Positions 1 to 3,937 of a stretch of 9,222 nucleotides of DNA are shown one piece after another (positions within the stretch are counted from its first letter, which is position 1; the number at the start of each line of letters is the position of its first letter). Location of the stretch: the NCBI GenBank assembly GCA_947584775.1, contig CANPWT010000042.1, positions 1 through 9,222 on the forward strand, in the 5' to 3' direction. Under the pieces are notes generated by a model. That model saw nothing but the letters and a program-made list of their open reading frames with translations, was not told the origin of the DNA and did no database searches. Source of the DNA: an uncultured Clostridia bacterium (lineage in GTDB: Bacteria; Bacillota; Clostridia; Christensenellales; UBA1242). A program made the translations under genes and the position numbers.

Positions 1-277
1 GCACAAACTTGGGACATTGAAATTTATATTCCTAGCATGAACAGATACACAGAAGTCAGCAGCATAAGCACCGCGTTTGACTATCAGGCTCGCCGCACAA
101 ACACTCGCGTTTTGCGTAAAAACGGCAAAAAGGAATATTGTTTACACACTAAACGCCAGCGGAATTGCAACAAGCCGCATTTTCCCTGCCATATTAGAAC
201 AATATCAAAATGAAGACGGCACAGTAACCGTTCCAGATGTTCTTGTGCCATATCTTGGATGCAAAGTATTAAAATAA
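1..277 (+). pseudogene. serS: Seryl-tRNA synthetase, C-terminal part, frameshifted (5' end outside window)
   Basis: Seryl-tRNA synthetase charges tRNA-Ser with serine in the cytoplasm; it is a class II enzyme and is essential. The first frame (from base 1) reads AQTWDIEIYIPSMNRYTEVS, then DYQARRTNTR and NGKKEY, matching the family's WDLEVW..NRY.E.SS...DFQARR..IR block. The match then moves to the next frame at base 140: VYTLNASGIATSR (class II motif 3, normally NGSGLA..R), ILEQYQNEDG and VPDVLVPYLG, ending with TAA at 275-277. Removing one T near 138-139 restores GAA-TAT-GTT-TAC and a continuous protein. As written, the first frame stops at TGA 211-213 and loses motif 3. A sequencing or assembly error is the likeliest cause, since the reading frame on both sides is well conserved and the gene keeps its terminator. 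A true pseudogene with another serS elsewhere is the alternative. Identity is firm; functional state is unknown. Confidence 0.87.
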
Positions 278-280
278 AAA

Positions 281-306
281 GAGAGGAAAATCCCCTCCTT
301 TTTTTT
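281..306 (+). terminator. Intrinsic terminator after serS, probably bidirectional
   Basis: The hairpin GAGAGGA-AAA-TCCCCTC has one A·C mismatch and is followed by eight T, starting 4 nt after the serS stop. On the minus strand the same stem is followed by TTTTTATTTT, so it can also end transcription of the convergent DUF2441 gene, which stops at 344 and has no other hairpin close by. Confidence 0.75.
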
Positions 307-343
307 AATAATTTTTTAATGTTTTTAAATTTTTCATTGTTGG

Positions 344-931
344 CTAATAAGTTATAATATCCACAATTTCTGCCCAACCTTCAAAAAGGAATTCGGTGGT
401 AGGTTCGTTAAATTTTTTGTCCACACCCTGCCAATACAAATGTGCGTTTTTAACAAAACCGTCAAAGGTTAAATCTCTTCTGTTAAACTTATTGCTTGTT
501 TTAAACAATTTGCCGTTTAGTTTAACTTTAATCACTTTTGGTGTGCCATTGTTATTCTTTGTTTGGGCGGTGGCTAGATAGCCTTTTGCCTCGCTTTCTT
601 TTTCGCACAAATACATGCATGTAAGGCGGGAAGGAAGTGTTGGGTAAAACTTTTTTCTGCACCACTCCATGCCAATTTCGCGCAAACTATACGCATAAGA
701 AAGCATTGCCTCATTTAGTTGTTTTAATTCGTATAAATTAACCAATTTATTGTTTTGCGCTCTGTTGCTTAAAAACAGCATTGCATTTTCGCCATTTTGC
801 ATTATATTTTCTTTTTCAAATGCACGCACGGCCTGAAAATTTCGCTTTCTGCCAAAATAAATTTTTTGCCCAATTTTGTAATCCCAATTTGTTGCCTGAT
901 ACATAATTTTATCTTTAACAATTTCCAACAT
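344..931 (-). CDS. DUF2441 domain protein, possible ADP-ribosyltransferase-like fold
   Basis: This 195-residue protein resembles the DUF2441 family as I remember it: an N-terminal YQATNWDYKIGQKIYFG block (family YHV...FKVGQ), then LREIGMEWCRKKFYPTLPSR (100-102 PSR), CMYLCEKESEAKGY (105-118), KVIKVKLNG (132-140) and TEFLFEGWAEIVDI (179-192). No signal peptide or membrane segment is visible. The function of the family is not established. My inference is that the Y-x-x-T start, the SR...Y(L/V)-S/C...EA strand and the late (T)E-x-L-x-x-G strand look like the three core strands of ADP-ribosyltransferase-type folds; the usual N-terminal His is Gln here. The ATG at 931 is favoured by GGAGAGG ending 2 nt upstream; Met10 would be an alternative start closer to family members but lacks a site. 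It is the last gene of the accessory block, has its own promoter, and converges on serS. Confidence 0.72.
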   Translation of the reverse strand: MLEIVKDKIMYQATNWDYKIGQKIYFGRKRNFQAVRAFEKENIMQNGENAMLFLSNRAQNNKLVNLYELKQLNEAMLSYAYSLREIGMEWCRKKFYPTLPSRLTCMYLCEKESEAKGYLATAQTKNNNGTPKVIKVKLNGKLFKTSNKFNRRDLTFDGFVKNAHLYWQGVDKKFNEPTTEFLFEGWAEIVDIITY

Positions 932-946
932 AACCTCTCCACAATT

Positions 947-975
947 ATGTTAACTAAAACAATCTTACAAGTCAA
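947..975 (-). promoter_or_regulatory. Promoter of the DUF2441 gene
   Basis: On the minus strand TTGACT (975-970) is followed after 17 nt by TAACAT (952-947). The predicted start of transcription is about base 940, giving a 9-nt leader that begins at the GGAGAGG ribosome binding site. The gene is therefore probably transcribed separately from DUF1848, whose stop lies 140 bp upstream. Confidence 0.6.
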
Positions 976-1071
976 ATAAATCAATTTTTAATCTTTGATA
1001 ATCTTTCGCAAATTGTGTTTTTGCATTGAAATTAAAACAACAAAACAATCAAAAAAGCAGTTGACACCTCC

Positions 1072-2010
1072 TTATTTATATTCAAATTCTAGTTCAGTTT
1101 TACGCTCGTAAATTTCGCCTTGCGGGATTTCAAGCATGGTTTTGGGTGTAGATTTGCGGGCGTAACAATAATTGCAGTTGTGGCGGCAGGTGTCATAGCG
1201 GCCAATGTCTACGGCGGGCATACATCCACAATATTTTCGTTGCCCGTCTATTTTGTTGTTTTTTCGTTTTACTGTTATGTTTTCATCTTTAAATTTTTCT
1301 GTTAAAAGTCCTTCAAAAATCGCGCCGCCTATGCATTTGCTTGGAAAAATGTTATAGCGGCTCCAATCTCCGCTTTCCGCGCACGCTTCAATTTGGATGC
1401 CGTTCTTTCTTGCGATTTCTGAAAATTTTGCCAAAATCTCGTGTTTTTGTTGCAAATTTGGGGCAAAAACTGTTTTTGAACAACCTTTGTAACTTTCAAT
1501 TACAAAACTTATTTTGCAATGAGTTGTGTAGCCTTTTAATTGCTCGCATAAAAAAGTAAATTGCTTTATGTGCCAATCGATATCGATCCCATCTGTTAAC
1601 AAAATAGGGTCGTAACGCCAAATTACTGGGCAATATTTGGTTAACTCTTTAAATGTTCCAATCCTTTCATTTAGCGGTGGCAGTCCACCTTCAATTTTTT
1701 GCGGATAAGCGTTTAGTGTGAATAAAAAATAATATGTATAATCTTTAAGTTTTTCTATTTTGTCCAGCATCGGCCTAGGATTTTTTGACCAAAAAACAAT
1801 GCCTTCAATTGTGCCTGTGGTTTCTACTTTTTTATCTCCCAACAGGTTAAATTCTTCACTTTTAATTTTAAGCGGCGAAAGTTGTATTTTTGCAACTTTG
1901 CTTGGATTAATAGGATTTGGAACAAGCACAGCACCCTCTTTCAACCTATCAAAAAACCAATCGCTATAAAAGGCAGGGATGTCCGTTCGCCTAGAAACGC
2001 TTAAAATCAT
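1072..2010 (-). CDS. DUF1848 family protein with C-terminal radical-SAM-like cysteine cluster
   Basis: This is a 312-residue protein of the DUF1848 family. It starts with the family signature MILSVSRRTDIPAFYSDWF, followed by VLVPNPINPSKV (29-39), IVFWSKNPRPM (71-81), YYFLFTLN (93-100), VIWRYDPILL (129-138) and IEACAE (207-212). The C-terminus carries C261-G-C263 and a CX3CX2C motif, C275-RHN-C279-NY-C282, followed by YAR. That spacing is the one that binds the 4Fe-4S cluster in radical SAM enzymes, where it is normally near the N-terminus; Pfam describes the same cysteine resemblance for this family. The reaction and substrate are unknown. Residues about 48-70 look like extra sequence between two conserved blocks. 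Start: ATG shares its A with the TAA of the upstream methyltransferase-like gene, and GGAG lies 8 nt before it inside that gene, so translation is probably coupled. No promoter of its own is visible. Confidence 0.85.
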   Translation of the reverse strand: MILSVSRRTDIPAFYSDWFFDRLKEGAVLVPNPINPSKVAKIQLSPLKIKSEEFNLLGDKKVETTGTIEGIVFWSKNPRPMLDKIEKLKDYTYYFLFTLNAYPQKIEGGLPPLNERIGTFKELTKYCPVIWRYDPILLTDGIDIDWHIKQFTFLCEQLKGYTTHCKISFVIESYKGCSKTVFAPNLQQKHEILAKFSEIARKNGIQIEACAESGDWSRYNIFPSKCIGGAIFEGLLTEKFKDENITVKRKNNKIDGQRKYCGCMPAVDIGRYDTCRHNCNYCYARKSTPKTMLEIPQGEIYERKTELEFEYK

Positions 2011-2660
2011 TATTTCACTCCATAAATTATTATACCTCTTCCTTCCAAGATGTCAAACTTTTTAAACTTAAAAACCGATTTTAATTTATTAATCAATTTA
2101 TTTAAAAAATCTTGTTCTTCTTTGGGCATATGATAATTATTATTTATTGTAAAATCGCAAATTAAGTAAAAACTATCTTGACGTCGCAGAGCTTCAACCA
2201 ATTCTTTTTCTAAATTGGAATTATTAGATATTGTAAACAAAGAATTAAAAAAACAAACAACTAAATTTTGGTATTTACCTTTTAACATATAAATTCCAAC
2301 ATCGTATTTTATTGTTTTAGGTAGTTTAGGTTCAAAATTTTTGTAAGTTTCAGTTTCCTTTATTGCCCATTCACAATCGTCTATACCCCAGTAGTTAATA
2401 TTGCCAAAAATTTCAGTCGCACCTATGAAATCCAATCCTAGTCCACAACCAAAAGAAAAGATAGTTGGCGTCTTTTTGCCCATATATTTTTTTAATTCAA
2501 CAAAACTTTCTTTATTTTTTTCGTAATTTTTTTCACCATACTCTTTTAAATAATTTAAATTTGAACATAAGTTATTATAGTCCAAATGTCCACCACAGTC
2601 CTTTTTACAATTTTTGCAAATAGGGAATTTAAAATTTTTCCATAAATTTTCAATTTTCAT
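2010..2660 (-). CDS. Putative SAM-dependent methyltransferase with N-terminal Cys cluster
   Basis: This is a 216-residue protein that I do not recognise as a named family. Residues 67-77 (IFSFGCGLGLD) look like motif I of class I (Rossmann) methyltransferases, and YWGIDDCEWA (90-99) fits the next strand with acidic residues that would hold the SAM ribose. LVVCFFNSLF further on could be the motif IV strand. Before this domain is a Cys-rich stretch, C15-x2-C18-x3-C22-GG with C32, a plausible metal site. The substrate is unknown. GGGAG lies 5 nt upstream of the ATG. Its TAA overlaps the DUF1848 ATG by 1 nt, so the two are probably made in fixed ratio and may act together. It follows a minus-strand terminator by about 35 nt, so any promoter must lie in that short gap (weak TAGAAT -10 at 2681-2676) or transcription must read through. 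The methyltransferase call rests on motif I alone and is moderate. Confidence 0.6.
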   Translation of the reverse strand: MKIENLWKNFKFPICKNCKKDCGGHLDYNNLCSNLNYLKEYGEKNYEKNKESFVELKKYMGKKTPTIFSFGCGLGLDFIGATEIFGNINYWGIDDCEWAIKETETYKNFEPKLPKTIKYDVGIYMLKGKYQNLVVCFFNSLFTISNNSNLEKELVEALRRQDSFYLICDFTINNNYHMPKEEQDFLNKLINKLKSVFKFKKFDILEGRGIIIYGVK

Positions 2661-2693
2661 AATTTCTCCCTTTGAATTCTAAATCAATAATTT

Positions 2694-2722
2694 AAAAAAG
2701 TTGAAGAATCATCTTCAACTTT
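2694..2722 (-). terminator. Intrinsic terminator upstream of the methyltransferase gene
   Basis: A perfect 11-bp stem (arms 2712-2722 and 2697-2707, loop of 4) is followed on the minus strand by a T-run from 2699 to 2694. It would end the smpB transcript after about 250 nt of repeat-bearing 3' region. Because it lies directly upstream of the 2010-2660 gene it might instead act as an attenuator for that gene. Confidence 0.75.
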
Positions 2723-2811
2723 CAAAATAAGAATTCTCCTTTTTATTTTAACTACATTTATTGACTTTTTATCTATAAACTGCCACAAGGATTTCCTAGC
2801 GCGAGGCTTAG

Positions 2812-2841
2812 TTAAGTTTCTAGTTCTCGCTTTTTCAAAGC
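2812..2841 (-). pseudogene. Degenerate copy of the smpB 3' end (second, distal)
   Basis: Read on the minus strand this gives ALKKRELET followed by TAA. It can be aligned with TIKSRELNR in the tail of the intact SmpB, sharing K and RELx. After its stop comes another TCGCGCT, as after the proximal copy (2887-2922). Taken alone the match is short and could be chance; its position in line with the better copy is what makes it credible. Confidence 0.4.
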
Positions 2842-2847
2842 CTATTT

Positions 2848-2884
2848 ATTGAGCAACAAATTAGGAATTTGTCGCAACAAGCGC
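2848..2884 (-). repeat. 37-bp palindromic repeat, copy 2
   Basis: This copy differs from the 2931-2967 copy at one position (36/37). It contains the inverted repeat GCGACAAATT-CCT-AATTTGTTGC on the minus strand, a 10-bp stem with one G·T pair. The flanks are GCGCTTGTT on one side and TCAAT on the other. There is no T-run behind it, so it is not a typical terminator. Confidence 0.85.
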
Positions 2885-2886
2885 GA

Positions 2887-2922
2887 TTACTTTAATTTTC
2901 TATCCAACTCTCTTTCCTTGAT
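2887..2922 (-). pseudogene. Degenerate copy of the smpB 3' end (first, proximal)
   Basis: On the minus strand this is an open run of 11 codons, IKERELDRKLK, ended by TAA. The intact SmpB ends IKSRELNRKLKV. Of the 11 aligned codons, seven differ, and five of those seven differences are synonymous (for example ATT/ATC, GAA/GAG, CTT/TTG). That pattern is expected from a once-functional smpB of a relative rather than from recent duplication and decay. A CGCGA box precedes both versions. No start codon or ribosome binding site accompanies it, so it is not expected to be translated independently. Confidence 0.6.
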
Positions 2923-2930
2923 ACTCGCGG

Positions 2931-2967
2931 ATTGAGCAATAAATTAGGAATTTGTCGCAACAAGCGC
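2931..2967 (-). repeat. 37-bp palindromic repeat, copy 1, just after smpB
   Basis: This is the first copy after the smpB stop codon (7-nt gap). It is identical to the 2848-2884 copy except T for C at one stem position on the plus strand, which slightly weakens the hairpin (GCGACAAATT-CCT-AATTTATTGC on the minus strand). The copies are in the same orientation with an 83-bp period, and each follows an smpB-like 3' end. Confidence 0.85.
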
Positions 2968-2974
2968 AAAACAA

Positions 2975-3415
2975 TTAGACCTTTAACTTTCTATTAAGTT
3001 CTCTACTTTTAATCGTTTCGCGCTTGTCGTACAATTTTTTGCCGCGAGCGATGGCAATTTCTATTTTTAAATTGCTGCCGCTAAAATATGCTTTTGTGGG
3101 CACAAGTGTTAGGTGTTCGGTTTCCAATTTCTTTTTAATTTTTGCAATTTCATCGGCGTGGAGCAATAATTTTCTATCGCGCCTAGTTAAGTCATTTTTG
3201 TTAGAGGCGTAAAACGAGTTTTCATACTCTTTAATATAACTGTTCCTTAAAAAGCACTCTCCCGCTTTGATAAAGCCATAAGTGTCAACAATGGAAAGAT
3301 GCCCGGCGCGAACCGATTTAATTTCGTCCCCGGTGAGCACGATGCCTGCTTCGTAACTATCTAAAAGTTCGTATTCGAACCTAGCGCGCTTATTTTCCGC
3401 CACCAATTTTTTCAT
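2975..3415 (-). CDS. smpB: SsrA (tmRNA)-binding protein SmpB
   Basis: SmpB binds the tRNA-like domain of tmRNA and places it in the A site of stalled ribosomes during trans-translation. The 146 residues include the family blocks AENKRARFEY (5-14), YEAGIVLTGDEIKSVRAG (21-38), FLRNSYIKEYE, DLTRRDRKLLLH, LTLVPTKAYF and the very conserved GKKLYDKRETIK. The tail that reaches the mRNA channel ends RELNRKLKV, rather short compared with many homologues. The ATG at 3415 fits the family start, yet there is no Shine-Dalgarno sequence: a TGC-TATATT box ends 6 nt before it, which predicts a leaderless mRNA. In many Firmicutes ssrA follows smpB; here the downstream region instead holds repeats and copies of this gene's 3' end. 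It lies downstream of rnr and the 113-residue gene, separated from them by a terminator. Confidence 0.96.
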   Translation of the reverse strand: MKKLVAENKRARFEYELLDSYEAGIVLTGDEIKSVRAGHLSIVDTYGFIKAGECFLRNSYIKEYENSFYASNKNDLTRRDRKLLLHADEIAKIKKKLETEHLTLVPTKAYFSGSNLKIEIAIARGKKLYDKRETIKSRELNRKLKV

Positions 3416-3421
3416 ATTATA

Positions 3422-3450
3422 AATATAGCATAAAATTTTTGTTTTTTAAA
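3422..3450 (-). promoter_or_regulatory. Promoter of smpB, predicting a leaderless transcript
   Basis: The extended -10 TGC-TATATT has its hexamer at 3427-3422 on the minus strand, preceded after a 17-nt spacer by a weak -35 TTTAAA (3450-3445). With the usual -7 position for the last -10 base, +1 falls on the A of the smpB ATG (3415). A second TATAAT at 3421-3416 would start transcription inside the gene and is less likely. The rest of 3416-3532 is AT-rich with nothing else recognisable. Confidence 0.5.
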
Positions 3451-3532
3451 TAAATTTTTTAAAAATTTTTAATTTTTAATGCAAAATGCTTTAAATTTTA
3501 ATATTTTTTTGCAATTTTTTAATTTTTTTAAT

Positions 3533-3561
3533 AAAAAAAAAGAGATTAGAACATCTCTTTT
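3533..3561 (-). terminator. Intrinsic terminator overlapping the stop of the 113-residue gene
   Basis: On the minus strand, AAAAGAGAT and ATCTCTTTT (3561-3553 and 3546-3538) form a 9-bp stem around a 6-nt loop that contains part of the stop codon, and the T-run continues to 3533. It separates the 113-residue gene from smpB. Confidence 0.85.
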
Positions 3562-3887
3562 TGACTTTGTGCACAACGCTCATAAAACTTTTTAACTTGT
3601 GGTTCAATTTCTGCTTCGTACAACTCATTAATTTGGTGTTTTTTATTATTAATTTCATTTTTGGTTTGCAATTCAACAAGTTCGGCAAATGGAAGTTTAG
3701 GCTTATTAATTTCCTCCAAACTAACATCTTTTGGATTTTGGTCTAAATAAATCCAAATTTGGTTGCCTTTTAACGCTTCTGTGTATGCATTACTTGTTTT
3801 GCCATAAACCTGCGAAATTAAACTTAATAATTTTTTGCTATATTTTAACCTGATTGGGTCGGTTAATAATGGTCTTTTAATTTTCAT
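3546..3887 (-). CDS. Hypothetical 113-residue protein between rnr and smpB
   Basis: I do not recognise this protein. It has no signal peptide or membrane segment. The first half (LLSLISQVYGKTSNAYTEAL) looks helical, and the second half is Lys/Glu-rich and probably a long helix (FAELVELQTKNEINNKKHQI). Evidence that it is a real gene: AGGAG lies 8 nt before the ATG, an excellent promoter sits 20 nt upstream, and a strong terminator overlaps its stop. It is thus a monocistronic unit placed inside the otherwise conserved rnr-smpB neighbourhood. Its position between an exoribonuclease and SmpB makes a link to RNA or ribosome quality control imaginable, but nothing in the sequence shows it. Confidence 0.75.
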   Translation of the reverse strand: MKIKRPLLTDPIRLKYSKKLLSLISQVYGKTSNAYTEALKGNQIWIYLDQNPKDVSLEEINKPKLPFAELVELQTKNEINNKKHQINELYEAEIEPQVKKFYERCAQSQKEMF

Positions 3888-3909
3888 ATTTTTTACTCCT
3901 ATGCGTAAT

Positions 3910-3937
3910 ATTGTAGCACAATTTTTAAATTTGTCAA
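3910..3937 (-). promoter_or_regulatory. Strong promoter of the 113-residue gene
   Basis: On the minus strand a consensus TTGACA (3937-3932) is followed, after 16 nt ending in TGC, by TACAAT (3915-3910). The predicted start is near 3903, giving a leader of about 15 nt that contains AGGAG. The -35 box overlaps the TGA stop codon of rnr. Confidence 0.8.

Noticed and set aside
130..142. Programmed -1 frameshift in serS at the CAAAAAG run
   Set aside because: The frame change needed is +1 relative to the reading direction, not -1, and the heptamer is not a full slippery site. A single-base insertion explains it more simply.
1060..1090. Plus-strand promoter starting with TTGACA at 1061
   Set aside because: No acceptable -10 box at 16-18 nt and no plus-strand gene follows; the hexamer arises from the reverse of the GGAGGTGTCAA sequence.
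2848..2967. CRISPR-like repeat-spacer-repeat
   Set aside because: Only two 37-bp palindromic repeats around a 46-bp segment, no cas genes, and the 'spacer' encodes an SmpB-like tail rather than foreign sequence.
3416..3532. Small gene or RNA between smpB and the 113-residue gene
   Set aside because: The stretch is almost pure A/T with no open frame bearing a ribosome binding site and no structured RNA; only the smpB promoter is supported.
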